Source: Polynucleobacter sp. MWH-UH2A (lineage in GTDB: Bacteria; Pseudomonadota; Gammaproteobacteria; Burkholderiales; Burkholderiaceae). Taken from it: a stretch of 64,000 nt of DNA. Both the position numbers and the translations under genes were made by a program. Shown here in pieces: positions 1-9,723 of the stretch (within the stretch, counting starts at the first letter, position 1; each line of letters opens with the position of its first letter). The notes under the pieces were generated by a model. That model was not told the DNA's origin. It searched no databases and saw nothing but the letters and a program-made list of their open reading frames with translations. The stretch spans positions 496,001-560,000 of the forward strand of contig NZ_CP061321.1 of NCBI RefSeq assembly GCF_018687195.1, in the 5' to 3' direction.

Positions 1-1664
1 TTTTGGAAGAGTCTGCGAAATTTAATCAAGATGTTGTTGCGCCCCTTAATTGGCCGGGTGATCAAAACCCAAGTTCTTTGAAGGATGGCGTAGTCACTAC
101 TACTCCTGGTTTTAAGAATGCATTTGAGCAGTTCGCTGCAGCAGGTTGGCAGGGTGTAGTGCACCCTGCCGAATTTGGCGGTCAAGGCTTGCCAAAACTG
201 ATTGCAACAGCTTGCTTTGAAATGGTCCATTCAGCTAGCTTATCGTTTGCCTTGTGTCCCATGTTGACTGATGGTGCGATTGAAGCTTTGTTGACCGCGG
301 CTAGCCCTGAGCTTCAAGAACGTTATGTTCCTAATATGATCTCGGGCGAGTGGACTGGCTCTATGTGCTTGACAGAGCCACAAGCGGGTTCGGATTTATC
401 GATGGTGCGTGCGCGTGCCGTTCCTGAAGGGGATGGCACTTTTAAGATTTTTGGCACTAAGATCTTTATCACCTATGGTGAGCACGATATGGCCAAGAAT
501 ATTGTTCACTTGGTCTTGGCGAGAACGCCAGATGCTCCTGAAGGTGTGAAGGGGATTTCGTTATTTGTGGTTCCCAAGTTTTTAGTCAATGCAGACGGAT
601 CATTGGGCGAGCGCAATGATGTGCATTGCGTTTCGATTGAGCATAAGTTAGGTATTAAAGCCAGCCCTACAGCAGTATTGCAATTTGGTGATCATGGCGG
701 CGCCATTGGTTATCTAGTTGGTGAAGAGAATCGTGGTCTGGAATACATGTTTGTCATGATGAACGCTGCCCGTTTTGCTGTCGGTATGCAGGGTATTGCG
801 GTGGCTGAACGCGCTTATCAAAAGGCGGTGCAATACGCTAAAGATCGCGTACAAAGCCGTGATTTAGCAGGATCAGCTGGCCCAGTGGCGATTATTCATC
901 AGCCTGATGTGAAGCGGATGTTGATGACGATGCGTGCCTATACTGAAGCAGCTCGCGCATTAGCGTATTACGCCGCAGCTGCTTATGATGCGCAACATGC
1001 TGCGCCTGATGAAGCGGCACGCAAGTCAAATCAAGCCTTGTATGAATTCTTGGTGCCGATTGTGAAGGGTTTCTCAACCGAGATGTCGATTGAGGTCGCA
1101 AGCTTGGGTGTTCAGGTGCATGGAGGGATGGGCTTTATTGAGGAGACTGGTGCTGCACAACACTATCGTGATGCGCGCATCTTGACAATTTACGAAGGCA
1201 CGACTGCGATTCAGGCAAATGATTTGATTGGGCGTAAGACTGTGCGCGATGGTGGTACTACTGCCAAGGCATTCTCTGAAAAAATTGCTGAAACTGAAAA
1301 AGAGTTGGTTGCTAGTGGTAGCGCAGATGCGAAAGCGGCACAGAAGCAGTTAGCGGCTGGTCGAGCTGCATTTGACGAGGCGGTTGCTTACATCCTGGCG
1401 AATGCAAAAACCAATACCAAAGCCGTATATGCAGGAAGCTGTGCTTATTTGCGTTTAGCGGGCTTGGTTTTGGGTGGCTGGCAAATGGCTCGTGGCTTGC
1501 TTGCTGCAGAGTGTTTGCGTGATAGCGACCCCGCTTTCTACAACACTAAGATCGCTACTGCTCGTTTCTTTATGGAGAACTTATTGCCTCAAGCTCAGGG
1601 CTTGGCAACATCTATTGTTGAAGGTGGATATTCTGCTAACGCTTTAGAGGTAGAGCAGTTCTAA
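1..1664 (+). CDS. acyl-CoA dehydrogenase, 5' end cut by window edge
   Basis: FAD-dependent oxidation of an acyl-CoA to the enoyl-CoA. The reading frame is open from the left edge, so roughly the first 40 residues of a ~595-residue protein are missing and the apparent TTG start at base 3 is probably internal. Visible are the FAD/substrate segment MCLTEPQAGSDLS, the C-terminal flavin segment QVHGGMGFIEETGAAQHYRDA and the active-site stretch IYEGTTAIQA. The last ~130 residues match the extra C-terminal helical domain of the DmdC/AidB-like long subgroup (PF12806 type). Substrate cannot be read from sequence. Family call is firm, specific substrate unknown. Confidence 0.93.
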   Translation, partial: LEESAKFNQDVVAPLNWPGDQNPSSLKDGVVTTTPGFKNAFEQFAAAGWQGVVHPAEFGGQGLPKLIATACFEMVHSASLSFALCPMLTDGAIEALLTAASPELQERYVPNMISGEWTGSMCLTEPQAGSDLSMVRARAVPEGDGTFKIFGTKIFITYGEHDMAKNIVHLVLARTPDAPEGVKGISLFVVPKFLVNADGSLGERNDVHCVSIEHKLGIKASPTAVLQFGDHGGAIGYLVGEENRGLEYMFVMMNAARFAVGMQGIAVAERAYQKAVQYAKDRVQSRDLAGSAGPVAIIHQPDVKRMLMTMRAYTEAARALAYYAAAAYDAQHAAPDEAARKSNQALYEFLVPIVKGFSTEMSIEVASLGVQVHGGMGFIEETGAAQHYRDARILTIYEGTTAIQANDLIGRKTVRDGGTTAKAFSEKIAETEKELVASGSADAKAAQKQLAAGRAAFDEAVAYILANAKTNTKAVYAGSCAYLRLAGLVLGGWQMARGLLAAECLRDSDPAFYNTKIATARFFMENLLPQAQGLATSIVEGGYSANALEVEQF

Positions 1665-1687
1665 TCTGAAAATTTAGCAAGCAATGC

Positions 1688-1720
1688 AAAAGCTATCCGC
1701 AATTATTGGGATAGCTTTTT
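1688..1720. terminator. bidirectional hairpin terminator
   Basis: An 11-bp perfect stem (AAAAGCTATCC / GGATAGCTTTT) with a 10-nt loop, flanked by A and T runs, lies between the convergent acyl-CoA dehydrogenase and TM2-like genes. Its right arm overlaps the last codons of the leftward gene. Confidence 0.8.
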
Positions 1721-2149
1721 TGCTTCATAGATTTGAGAAATAAAGAATTGCTCAAATGCGATGGCTAAGAACGTCATCATGATGCCAGCGCCAAACACAA
1801 GCGAAAATATAACCGTCAAGACCACTAGCCATCCAGACTGACTACGTTCATGCTCAGCAATGCCGGGGTTAAATTGCGCATCCCACTTTTCATCAGGACG
1901 CAAACCAAAAGTGATGGTAGTTAGCCAGCTAGCTTCTAAGGCAATGAATCCAAAGGTGAGTAGTACCCAGCCTGGAGCAGAATGAAAGTGCGCATCCTTC
2001 AGCAAGCTCCAGCCAATGATTCCGCCAAAGGTTGCCAGCAATTGTGACCAGCCCCAAAATGATTTAATACCGAGCAAATAAAAACAATTAAAGCCGCTGC
2101 CAGGAAAAAATAATCCGAGCGCGCAAAAAATAAGTTTGGATTTTTTCAT
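1703..2149 (-). CDS. small multi-pass membrane protein, TM2-domain-like
   Basis: 148 residues with about four hydrophobic segments (near 5-30, 35-55, 60-80 and 105-130). The N-terminal FFPGSGFNCFYLLG pattern resembles the Gly/Phe-Tyr-Leu turn of TM2-domain proteins. No catalytic motif is seen. It is transcribed leftward, following the META-domain lipoprotein gene with a 26-bp gap, so the two may be cotranscribed. Function unknown; the TM2 link is by pattern only. Confidence 0.7.
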   Translation of the reverse strand: MKKSKLIFCALGLFFPGSGFNCFYLLGIKSFWGWSQLLATFGGIIGWSLLKDAHFHSAPGWVLLTFGFIALEASWLTTITFGLRPDEKWDAQFNPGIAEHERSQSGWLVVLTVIFSLVFGAGIMMTFLAIAFEQFFISQIYEAKKLSQ

Positions 2150-2175
2150 AGGAATTTGCTCTTCAATCGTTTCGA

Positions 2176-2706
2176 TTATTTATTGGTGGACTGGCGTTGC
2201 GTAAAACTTAAGACTTCGCGATCATTGCCAATCATGAGCAATTGGTCGCCATTACGAATGATGCTGCGATAGTCGTTGAGTTGATACAGAAAATCATTCT
2301 CTAATTCCATGCGTTGAGGAGCGCAAGCCATCTTAGTGCTGGCAATTTTGCTCAAGCTAAATCCACGTGAATCCTCATCAAGCTCCGCTGTAAATCGATT
2401 GCACCCGGTGGATCCGCTGACACGTTGCCCATTTGCATCAAAAGCGATTTGAATGGGATTGCTTGCTTCTCCTTGGGGTATTTGACGGGCTCGCACCTCA
2501 CCTTTGCTATTTGGGGGTAGATTCCAGCGAGTGAGCTCCCAGCGGGTGTTGCGTAGTTCACTGCTGGGAGGGCTGATTTTGGCGCCACAAGGCGGAATCA
2601 CATTGGCGCAGCCCACCATCAACCCAATTCCGAAGAGGAAAAAAGCCAGAAATAGCCTTCTGGGGGCTGGAATAGTGGGGTGCGAATAAGGTGTTTTCTT
2701 GGGCAT
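2176..2706 (-). CDS. META domain lipoprotein (HslJ-like)
   Basis: 176 residues. A long N-terminal region is followed by a hydrophobic segment and the lipobox LMVGC, giving a lipidated Cys33. The rest fits one META domain: it begins with NTRWELT, has the conserved GSTGCNRFTA loop and the STKMAC strand, and the two cysteines are typical of HslJ-like proteins. Such proteins are envelope stress or heat-shock associated in other bacteria; the molecular role is unclear. Probably outer-membrane anchored and first gene of a two-gene leftward unit. Confidence 0.82.
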   Translation of the reverse strand: MPKKTPYSHPTIPAPRRLFLAFFLFGIGLMVGCANVIPPCGAKISPPSSELRNTRWELTRWNLPPNSKGEVRARQIPQGEASNPIQIAFDANGQRVSGSTGCNRFTAELDEDSRGFSLSKIASTKMACAPQRMELENDFLYQLNDYRSIIRNGDQLLMIGNDREVLSFTQRQSTNK

Positions 2707-2929
2707 ATTTATGTAAGTTATTGTTTTATATCAGAAATTTAATCTAATTTTGCTTCTATTCTAATCTTGTGGGCGCTTAAATAGGTGGAAGAAGTAGGGG
2801 TTTTCGTCTAGAATATGAGGTTTTCCGCATCACCGTACATTTGTTGGTGAGCTGAAGCCCAAGATTTTTGAATAAATTTCATTGGGTTGTAATCAACCAG
2901 TTTTCATTATTAGATTTTAAGGAATAAGT

Positions 2930-3175
2930 ATGGTCGTCATTCGACTGGCACGTGGTGGCTCTAAGAAGCGCCCTTTTTACAGCATCGTTGCTACTGATAA
3001 GCGCAACCGTCGTGACTCGAACTTTATCGAGCGTATTGGTTATTTCAATCCAAACGCTGCAGAATCTGAGCAAGCAATGCGCATCGCTCAAGATCGTTTG
3101 ACTTACTGGACTGGCGTTGGTGCACAAGTTTCTCCAACAGTAGTTCGTTTAATCAAAAACAATCCTGCTGCTTAA
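2930..3175 (+). CDS. rpsP: 30S ribosomal protein S16
   Basis: 81 residues, standard length. The N-terminus [19 protein letters not shown] and the [11 protein letters not shown] segment are diagnostic. It binds 16S rRNA and is needed for 30S assembly. First gene of the conserved block rpsP-rimM-trmD-rplS. The start is preceded by AAGGAA about 8 bases upstream. A long hairpin follows the stop and may reduce transcription into rimM. Confidence 0.98.
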   Translation: MVVIRLARGGSKKRPFYSIVATDKRNRRDSNFIERIGYFNPNAAESEQAMRIAQDRLTYWTGVGAQVSPTVVRLIKNNPAA

Positions 3176-3184
3176 TATTTCTTT

Positions 3185-3219
3185 ACTAAAAACTTCATCA
3201 TCCTGGTGAAGTTTTTAGT
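3185..3219 (+). terminator. hairpin between rpsP and rimM (attenuator or processing site)
   Basis: Thirteen perfect pairs (ACTAAAAACTTCA / TGAAGTTTTTAGT), extendable by a wobble and a C-G pair, with a loop of 5-9 nt. There is no long T tract after the stem, although the right arm contains five T. It would let S16 be made in excess of RimM/TrmD, or protect the rpsP 3' end. Confidence 0.65.
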
Positions 3220-3267
3220 GATGCATTGGATTCGTAGTTTTATTTTAGGAACGCAGGTGGCTTTCAA

Positions 3268-3819
3268 ATGAGTACACCTTCCCTAAATGATTTAATAGAA
3301 CTTGGCGCTATCTCTGAGGCGCAAGGTTTACGAGGGCAAGTGAAGGTTAGACCTCACTCAGCAGATCCCGTAGCTCTCCTTTCTTCAAAAACTGTTTGGC
3401 TCTCATTGATCTCGCATAGCGATTCTGGGGTTAATGCCACCTTAACCGAATACAAAGTAAATGTTGCCAAGATGCATAGCGGCAATGTGGTGATGGCATT
3501 AGATGGGGTGAATGATCGTGATCAGGCTTTAGCTTTAAAAGGCGCGCGTATTTTGCTTGCACGTGATGCATTTCCAAAAACAGAAAAAGATGATTACTAC
3601 TGGGTTGACCTCATTGGCTGTCATGCAATGAATTTGCAAAAAGAATCTCTTGGTGATGTACTTGATGTGACTGAAAATGGCGCCCATGGTGTTATCGCCA
3701 TTGGTGATCTTGCTAAGAAAGAAGTTCGGTATCTCGTGCCTTTTGTAAAAGAGGTAGTGCAAAGCGTAGACTTACCTAACAAGGTAATCACGCTTGATTG
3801 GCAGTTAGATTGGCAATAA
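3268..3819 (+). CDS. rimM: ribosome maturation factor RimM
   Basis: 183 residues, normal family length. The N-terminal RimM barrel starts with [21 protein letters not shown] (here described by its GLRGQVKV core) and the C-terminal PRC-barrel contains YYWVDLIG and the terminal [15 protein letters not shown] strands. It binds S19 and helps assemble the 30S head. Second gene of the ribosomal block, 16 bp upstream of trmD. Confidence 0.96.
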   Translation: MSTPSLNDLIELGAISEAQGLRGQVKVRPHSADPVALLSSKTVWLSLISHSDSGVNATLTEYKVNVAKMHSGNVVMALDGVNDRDQALALKGARILLARDAFPKTEKDDYYWVDLIGCHAMNLQKESLGDVLDVTENGAHGVIAIGDLAKKEVRYLVPFVKEVVQSVDLPNKVITLDWQLDWQ

Positions 3820-3835
3820 CTCTGCAGAACTCAAT

Positions 3836-4582
3836 ATGCGCTTTGATGTAGTGACCCTCTTTCCAGAAATGTTCTCCGCACTAACGCAGTGGGGGGTTAC
3901 TGGGCGCGCATGTGAACAATCTTTGGCAAGCGTGCATTTATGGAATCCAAGGGATTTTTGTTCGGATACTCGTAAGACTGTGGATGATCGCGCTTATGGT
4001 GGTGGTCCAGGCATGGTCATGATGGTCAAACCCTTGGAAGATACGGTTGCTGGAATTCGGGCGGCTCATGCTGCTGAAGGTGTAAAAAGTGGCCCAATTT
4101 GTCTTTTGGCACCCCAGGGTGAGAGGTTTTCTCAGAAGATAGCGACAGATATCCTCAATTACGGCAATTTAAGCTTTATTTGTGGTCGATATGAGGCTGT
4201 AGACCAGCGATTTATCGACCGAAATGTGGATTTACAGCTCTCAATAGGCGATTTTGTGCTTTCTGGGGGTGAAATTCCAGCAATGGCCATCATGGATGCT
4301 GTCATCCGCCTAATCCCTGGCGCCCTTGGGGATGGCGAATCAGCGGTCCAGGATAGCTTTATGAACGGCCTTTTGGACTATCCGCACTACACCAGACCCG
4401 AGATTTATGAAAATTTATCGGTACCAGACGTGCTTTTAGGCGGACATCACGCTAAAATAGCGGATTGGCGTCGGCAGAAGTCTTTAGAGCTGACGTTAAG
4501 GCTAAGGCCAGATTTAATTGAATCTGCCAGAGCCAATGGGTTGCTAACCCGAGAAGATGAACAATTTCTTCGCACTTTGTGA
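3836..4582 (+). CDS. trmD: tRNA (guanine-N1)-methyltransferase TrmD
   Basis: 248 residues, typical size. The enzyme forms m1G37 next to the anticodon using S-adenosylmethionine through a trefoil knot. Seen are [12 protein letters not shown] at the N-terminus, [13 protein letters not shown], the knot segments [12 protein letters not shown] and [12 protein letters not shown], and the DYPHYTRPE substrate loop. Start ATG lies 16 bp after rimM. Confidence 0.98.
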   Translation: MRFDVVTLFPEMFSALTQWGVTGRACEQSLASVHLWNPRDFCSDTRKTVDDRAYGGGPGMVMMVKPLEDTVAGIRAAHAAEGVKSGPICLLAPQGERFSQKIATDILNYGNLSFICGRYEAVDQRFIDRNVDLQLSIGDFVLSGGEIPAMAIMDAVIRLIPGALGDGESAVQDSFMNGLLDYPHYTRPEIYENLSVPDVLLGGHHAKIADWRRQKSLELTLRLRPDLIESARANGLLTREDEQFLRTL

Positions 4583-4692
4583 ATAAGTAGTTTTGTTTTT
4601 GGTTTAGTGAAATAGTTTTAACTGCATCCTCTGTTAAGTCCGTCAATTTCGATTGCGGGAAAAAACGTTAACAAGATGTTTAAGGATTAATA

Positions 4693-5088
4693 ATGAATTT
4701 GATCGCAAAAATTGAGCAAGAAGAAATTGCTCGCTTAAGTGCTAATAAAACTCTGCCAAGCTTTGCGCCTGGCGATACAGTAGTTGTTAGCGTAAACGTT
4801 GTTGAAGGTACACGTAAGCGTACCCAGGCCTTTGAAGGCGTTGTGATTGCAAAGCGTAATCGCGGACTCAATTCAAGCTTTATCGTGCGTAAGATTTCTT
4901 CTGGTGAAGGCGTTGAGCGTACATTCCAAACATACTCACCATTGATCGCTAGCGTTGAAGTAAAACGTCGCGGTGATGTGCGTCGTGCGAAGTTGTACTA
5001 CTTGCGCGATCGCTCTGGTAAGTCTGCACGTATTAAAGAGAAGCTCCAAGCTCGTAACAAGCCAGAGGCTGCTCCAGCCGCTGAGTAA
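4693..5088 (+). CDS. rplS: 50S ribosomal protein L19
   Basis: 131 residues. The [20 protein letters not shown] region, [17 protein letters not shown], and the [18 protein letters not shown] tail are diagnostic of bL19, located at the subunit interface. An AAGGATTAATA leader provides the ribosome-binding site. A 110-bp gap from trmD may hold its own promoter. The C-terminal Ala/Glu/Pro extension is mild and common in beta-proteobacteria. Confidence 0.98.
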   Translation: MNLIAKIEQEEIARLSANKTLPSFAPGDTVVVSVNVVEGTRKRTQAFEGVVIAKRNRGLNSSFIVRKISSGEGVERTFQTYSPLIASVEVKRRGDVRRAKLYYLRDRSGKSARIKEKLQARNKPEAAPAAE

Positions 5089-5107
5089 TTGCTGCTTCGA
5101 AGCTCAT

Positions 5108-5133
5108 AAAAGGCGGCCTCGGTCGCCTTTTTT
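5108..5133 (+). terminator. rho-independent terminator after rplS
   Basis: The stem AAAAGGCG / CGCCTTTT encloses GCCTCGGT and is followed by a run of six T. It ends the ribosomal protein operon. Confidence 0.88.
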
Positions 5134-5152
5134 GTTGCCTTAGAATAGAGTC

Positions 5153-5890
5153 ATGTCAAAAACATCCACTCCTGAAGTAGACGCAATCAATGTTGCTGCG
5201 CCTCCAGGTTTTGATGCGCAGGCGATTCCGATTCATCAGGTTTGTGCCGATCAAATGAAAGTTGCGCCAGCACTTTTGGAGCCGCATGCTTTAAAAGCAA
5301 GATTACAGTCGCCCCCACAGTGGGAACCTGAAATTACCGATGAGAATCGCCATGTCATTGCTGCCGATATCATTGCACGTCGTCAGGCTGCTGGTAAGGT
5401 GACTCGTGCAGCAGTATTAATTCCTTTGTTATTGAAAGAGGACGGCTTATCTGTTTTGTTGACGCAAAGAACAAATCACTTGCGTGATCATGCTGGGCAA
5501 ATTAGTTTTCCTGGCGGTCGTATGGACCCGGAAGATCAAAGTCCGAATGACACCGCTTTAAGAGAGAGTCATGAGGAGATTGGATTAGATCCTAGGCGCG
5601 TTGAGATTATTGGCCAATTACCAGAGTATTTGACGGTATCTGGCTATAGCGTTACACCAGTAGTCGGATTGGTGCAGCCTCAGGCAGAATACGTCTTAGA
5701 TGCGTTTGAAGTGGCGGATGTATTTGAAGTTCCGCTACGGTTTTTGTTGGATCCTGCCAACCATCAAGTTAGACTATGGGAAAGCGAGCAGGGTGGACGC
5801 CGTTTTTATTCAATGCCTTATGAGAACCGCTTTATTTGGGGTGCTACTGCGGGAATGTTACGTAACCTATATCATTTATTAAAAGTATGA
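5153..5890 (+). CDS. Nudix hydrolase, CoA pyrophosphatase type
   Basis: 245 residues. The Nudix box runs from Gly122 to about 145, with RESHEEIGL at 137-145 providing the metal-binding glutamates. The upstream LLTQRTNHLRDHAGQISFPGG pattern matches the NudL/CoA-diphosphatase subgroup. Predicted to split CoA and its derivatives into 4'-phosphopantetheine and 3',5'-ADP. The ~80-residue N-terminal extension before the domain is usual for the beta-proteobacterial members. It overlaps the next gene by 4 bp. Confidence 0.9.
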   Translation: MSKTSTPEVDAINVAAPPGFDAQAIPIHQVCADQMKVAPALLEPHALKARLQSPPQWEPEITDENRHVIAADIIARRQAAGKVTRAAVLIPLLLKEDGLSVLLTQRTNHLRDHAGQISFPGGRMDPEDQSPNDTALRESHEEIGLDPRRVEIIGQLPEYLTVSGYSVTPVVGLVQPQAEYVLDAFEVADVFEVPLRFLLDPANHQVRLWESEQGGRRFYSMPYENRFIWGATAGMLRNLYHLLKV

Positions 5891-6846
5891 CTTTCTTTTC
5901 TATTCTCTTCGCCCTGATTGCTGAGCAATATCGCCCAGTGACTTCTCAGCACTGGATTGTGCGTATGAGCACACGCTGGTTGGATTGGGTAGCGAAAGAA
6001 TTCGGTGGCAAAACTGAAGAAGGTGCTAGTCCAGTTGGCGCGCGCATGGCATGTTTAGTTGCTTTCATACTGCCCACCTTTTTAGTATTCATTGTGTATG
6101 TCGTTTGTATGGTGACATATCCAATCCTTGGGTTTTTGTGGAACGTTGCGATCGCCTATTTATTTTTTGGCTTTCGTCAATTTAGCCATTCCTTTACCTT
6201 GGTGCATGAGGCGATTGAAGCACATGACTTACCAGCAGCGCGCGCTGCTTTAGGTGAATGGTATGGTCCCGAACTCGACACTTCTGATCTCACTGAAACT
6301 GAAGTGATTTCATTAGCGCTTGAGCGCGCCATCATTGGTTCCCATCATCATGTGTTTGGTGTGTTGTTCTGGTTCATGATGCCAATGGGTCCAGCAGGCG
6401 TTGTGTTATATCGCTTGGCCGACATTGCCGCACAGCGCTGGTCTGAGCGTGGTGATTACAACCTCAGCGAATCTGCGCGCCATTTCTTCTATGTCATTGA
6501 TTGGATTCCATCGCGTATTACTGCAATGGGTTTTGCTATCGTGGGCAATTTCGAGGGCGCTGTGTATGCATGGCGCTATCTCACACAGAAGTGGTCTGAT
6601 TCTTTATCAGCAGTAATCTTAGCCGCAGGTAGTGGTGCACTTGGAGTGCGTTTAGGTGAGCCATTGAGTGAGCCAGATAGTGATGAAGCTTTGCGTATGG
6701 CTGAGGCTGGTGAGCCTTTGGTGTATGAAGTAGGTCTAGAGCCTACGGAAAGAACGATGCGCTCAGCAGTGGGATTAGTGTGGCGCCTAGTTATCGCTTG
6801 GATGGCTTTGTTGCTAATGCTGACCATCGCTCTTTGGCTTGGCTAA
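5887..6846 (+). CDS. CobD/CbiB family membrane protein
   Basis: 319 residues with hydrophobic segments near 50-75, 77-95, 155-175 and 295-318. The N-terminus SILFALIAEQYRPV and the mid-protein YRLADIAAQRWSERG segment resemble the short CbiB/AmpE-like proteins of Burkholderiales. True CbiB makes adenosylcobinamide phosphate, but this subgroup occurs without cobalamin synthesis genes and none is seen here, so the role is open. Start ATG overlaps the Nudix stop; the 3' end overlaps the convergent rsgA by 56 bp. Confidence 0.75.
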   Translation: MTFFSILFALIAEQYRPVTSQHWIVRMSTRWLDWVAKEFGGKTEEGASPVGARMACLVAFILPTFLVFIVYVVCMVTYPILGFLWNVAIAYLFFGFRQFSHSFTLVHEAIEAHDLPAARAALGEWYGPELDTSDLTETEVISLALERAIIGSHHHVFGVLFWFMMPMGPAGVVLYRLADIAAQRWSERGDYNLSESARHFFYVIDWIPSRITAMGFAIVGNFEGAVYAWRYLTQKWSDSLSAVILAAGSGALGVRLGEPLSEPDSDEALRMAEAGEPLVYEVGLEPTERTMRSAVGLVWRLVIAWMALLLMLTIALWLG

Positions 6847-7804
6847 TTCCCTGAATTTGTATATCGGCAGTCTTTGAGTCCGATCGTAGTTGTCTAAATA
6901 GCGCCAGTCTTTCTGGCGCTATTTCATTTCGGTCTACTGCATCACGTACGGCGCAGTCAGGCTCTGATTGATGAGCGCAATTATGAAAGCGGCATTTACC
7001 CAGCAGGTCTTTAAATTCCCTAAAAGCATGCTGCAACTCGCTCACTGACATATGAGCCAGACCAAATTCCTGAAATCCTGGTGAGTCGATAAGAGCGCCT
7101 AATTTACCGTTGGCGCCTCTTCCCCAGGATTCTGGTAATTCAAAATAGCGACAAGCAGTGGTAGTGTGTTTTCCAGTATCTAGGCGAACTGAATATTCTT
7201 GTGTCAACGCGGCCGCGTTAGGTACCCAAGCATTGAGAAGGCTGGATTTCCCCATGCCAGATTGCCCAACAAACACGGATACTTTTCCTTGTAATATCGG
7301 ACGGAGAGCGTCAATCGAAGCGGGATCAAATTTTGCGGATACTTCGCTGACTGGGTAGCCCATACGTGCATAAGGTGCAATGATCTTGCGGGCATTTTCT
7401 AATTGATCTTTAAGGTCGCACTTATTGAGCAGAATATGGAGGTCAATCTGATTGGCTTCAGCTGCGACAACTGCTCTACCCAATAGGTCGGGAGAGAAAG
7501 CAGGTTGGGTTGCCAGCACCACTAAGATTTGATCAACATTGGAAGCGATGATTTTGCTTTTGAAGGCATCTGAGCGATACAAAATATTTTGGCGTGGCTC
7601 GATTTCAATAATCCGTGCTTGATCTGCAGAGGTCATTTCAAGCAACATTCGATCCCCTACCGCGCCGATATGTTGCTTTGCGGGTGTGCTGACCTGAATC
7701 AGTGGACCACTTGGAGATTCATTGCCTGTGGCATCACTCACCAAGCGCTGCGCTAAATAATGTCTCCCATAGGAGGCAGTAAGTAGCGCGTGAAATTGAT
7801 CCAT
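6791..7804 (-). CDS. rsgA: ribosome small-subunit-dependent GTPase RsgA
   Basis: 337 residues. Circularly permuted GTPase: G4 NKCD at 127-130, then G1 GQSGMGKSS at 180-188, then G3 DSPGF at 240-244. Before it is an OB-fold; after it is the zinc site Cys271, Cys276, His278, Cys284. It assists late 30S maturation. The last ~19 codons lie antisense to the end of the CbiB-like gene. A perfect 11-bp inverted repeat sits within its 3' coding part. Confidence 0.96.
   Translation of the reverse strand: MDQFHALLTASYGRHYLAQRLVSDATGNESPSGPLIQVSTPAKQHIGAVGDRMLLEMTSADQARIIEIEPRQNILYRSDAFKSKIIASNVDQILVVLATQPAFSPDLLGRAVVAAEANQIDLHILLNKCDLKDQLENARKIIAPYARMGYPVSEVSAKFDPASIDALRPILQGKVSVFVGQSGMGKSSLLNAWVPNAAALTQEYSVRLDTGKHTTTACRYFELPESWGRGANGKLGALIDSPGFQEFGLAHMSVSELQHAFREFKDLLGKCRFHNCAHQSEPDCAVRDAVDRNEIAPERLALFRQLRSDSKTADIQIQGISQAKERWSALATKPSKR
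6897..6923. repeat. perfect inverted repeat inside rsgA, possible terminator for the opposing gene
   Basis: AATAGCGCCAG / CTGGCGCTATT, 11 pairs with a 5-nt loop, 51 bp past the CbiB-like stop. It lies in codons of rsgA yet could end rightward transcription. There is only a short T-rich stretch after it. Confidence 0.6.
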
Positions 7805-7827
7805 GTGTAAATAATAATTAAGACTTA

Positions 7828-9084
7828 CTAAGATTGGCTAAAGCGCTGCAAATTCGCAATGCGCAATGGTGCTGGCGGATGCGAGCTATAAAAAGCGGTA
7901 TAGATCGGATCGGGTGTCAGGGTAGAAGCGTTGTCTTGATAAAGCTTAACTAGGGCAGAGACTAAGTCATTTGCAGATGATTTTTCTGCTGCGAAGTCAT
8001 CTGCTTCATACTCGTGCTTGCGTGAGGCTAAGCTACCTAAAGGTGTAAAGAAGAAGCTGAACACAGGCGATACCAACATAAATAGGGCTAAAGCTAAGCC
8101 ACCGTTATAACCATTCAAATTCGGCATCACGCCAAGATCGGTATAGAACCAAACCTGAGTACTAATCCAGCCCAACAGGGCAAACATCGCGAAACTGAGT
8201 GCAAAGGAAATGAGTAAGCGTTTGCGAATATGCTTGCGTTTGAAGTGACCTAATTCGTGAGCGAGAACTGCTTCTACTTCTCCAGGATTGAGTTTCTCAA
8301 TCAGGGTATCGAAAAATACAATACGCTTAGCTTTGCCCATGCCCGCAAAAAATGCGTTGCCATGCGCACTACGCTTACTGCCATCCATCACAAATAAGCC
8401 TTGGCTAGCAAAGTCGCAGCGAGCGAGAAGAGCCTCAATTTGCGTTTTGAGTGGGCCGTCTTCTAAAGCCTGAAATTTATTAAATAGTGGTGCGATAAAG
8501 CTTGGAAAGATCCACTGCATGAGAAGGCTAAATGCAGTCAATACACCCCAAGCCCATAACCACCAGAGATCACCTGCTTTCGCCATCAGCGAGAGAATGA
8601 TCCAAAGTAAAGGCAGTCCGATAGCTGCACCAACAGCGAGGCCTTTTATCAAATCAACAAAAAATAATTTTTTGCTCATGCGATTAAAGCCAAAGCGTTC
8701 TTCTAAATAAAATTGTTTGTACCAAGAAAATGGCAAGTCGATGAGGCCTGAGATCACTGCGATTGAGGCTAATAAAGCAATTTGCTGGGTAATTCCTGCT
8801 CCGAGGTAGCTCAATAAAGCCACATTCAAAATCTCAAGGCCGCCCAAGAGGGTGAAGGCAATTAAAATGATGGCGCTAACTCCGTTTTCTAAAATACCGA
8901 GGCGTAATTTAGCGATCGTGTAGTCAGCGGCTTTTTGGTGATCGGCTAGGCTAATTTTTTCAGCGAAATCTGCTGGCACTGCATCCCGATGCTGTGCCAC
9001 ATGGCGAATTTGGCGTTGAGATAGCCAGTGGCGTAAGCCAAAGCTAGCAATGAAAGCGATTAAGAAAGCAATAGTAAATGTCAT
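7828..9084 (-). CDS. M48 family zinc metallopeptidase (Ste24-like)
   Basis: Membrane protease of the CAAX-protease 1 type. The ATG at 9084 is preferred (418 residues, [11 protein letters not shown]), since an upstream in-frame start would run 60 bp into divergent orn. Zinc motif HELGH at about 276-280 with the second ligand in HEYEADDFA roughly 75-85 residues later. Hydrophobic segments at the N-terminus, near 70-110, 150-195 and around 290-345. In this family the role is quality control of membrane or lipoproteins; substrates here are unknown. Confidence 0.92.
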   Translation of the reverse strand: MTFTIAFLIAFIASFGLRHWLSQRQIRHVAQHRDAVPADFAEKISLADHQKAADYTIAKLRLGILENGVSAIILIAFTLLGGLEILNVALLSYLGAGITQQIALLASIAVISGLIDLPFSWYKQFYLEERFGFNRMSKKLFFVDLIKGLAVGAAIGLPLLWIILSLMAKAGDLWWLWAWGVLTAFSLLMQWIFPSFIAPLFNKFQALEDGPLKTQIEALLARCDFASQGLFVMDGSKRSAHGNAFFAGMGKAKRIVFFDTLIEKLNPGEVEAVLAHELGHFKRKHIRKRLLISFALSFAMFALLGWISTQVWFYTDLGVMPNLNGYNGGLALALFMLVSPVFSFFFTPLGSLASRKHEYEADDFAAEKSSANDLVSALVKLYQDNASTLTPDPIYTAFYSSHPPAPLRIANLQRFSQS

Positions 9085-9099
9085 GAGATCATTATAGAT

Positions 9100-9699
9100 A
9101 TGAGCGAACAAACCAACACAGCAGCCAATAGCACTCCTAAGCCCGCGCCAGCCAGTGAGCACTTGATTTGGGTGGACATGGAGATGTCAGGTTTAAACCC
9201 AGAAACTGAGCGTATTTTAGAGATCGCCATCATCGTGACGGATGCGCACCTGAATACCATCGCCACCGCACCAGTTTGGGTGGTGCATCAAGAGGACGCC
9301 GTATTGGATGCCATGGATGCTTGGAATAAAGGCACCCACGGCCGCTCAGGGTTGATTGATAAAGTAAAAGCTTCTACGCAGGATGAGGCCGCAGTTGAGG
9401 CAGAGTGCATTGCCTTCTTAAAGAAATATATTAAATCGGGAATTGCGCCGATGTGTGGCAACACGATTGGTCAAGATCGTCGCTTTATGGCCAAGTACAT
9501 GCCAAAGCTGGAAGCGTACTTTCACTATCGTAATGTCGACGTATCGACATTAAAAGAATTATGTAAGCGCTGGCATCCGGAGTTAGTGAAGGGCTTCACT
9601 AAAAAGCAGGCTCATACTGCATTGGCAGATATTGAAGAATCGATCGAAGAGCTGAAATACTATCGCGATAAATTTATTGTGCCGCTACCACCACAATAA
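9100..9699 (+). CDS. orn: oligoribonuclease
   Basis: 199 residues with an ~20-residue N-terminal extension. DEDDh exonuclease: [20 protein letters not shown] holds the first Asp/Glu pair (motif I), [18 protein letters not shown] motif II, and [18 protein letters not shown] motif III. It degrades 2-5 nt RNAs, including pGpG from c-di-GMP breakdown, which is relevant because GGDEF and PilZ proteins lie further right. Start is 15 bp from the divergent M48 gene. Confidence 0.97.
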   Translation: MSEQTNTAANSTPKPAPASEHLIWVDMEMSGLNPETERILEIAIIVTDAHLNTIATAPVWVVHQEDAVLDAMDAWNKGTHGRSGLIDKVKASTQDEAAVEAECIAFLKKYIKSGIAPMCGNTIGQDRRFMAKYMPKLEAYFHYRNVDVSTLKELCKRWHPELVKGFTKKQAHTALADIEESIEELKYYRDKFIVPLPPQ

Positions 9700-9723
9700 G
9701 GTAAGAAGCAAACCCCAGAGCAC

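Noticed and set aside
9085..9162. Upstream start for the M48 protease
   Set aside because: It would overlap divergent orn by more than 60 bp and adds no recognisable sequence.
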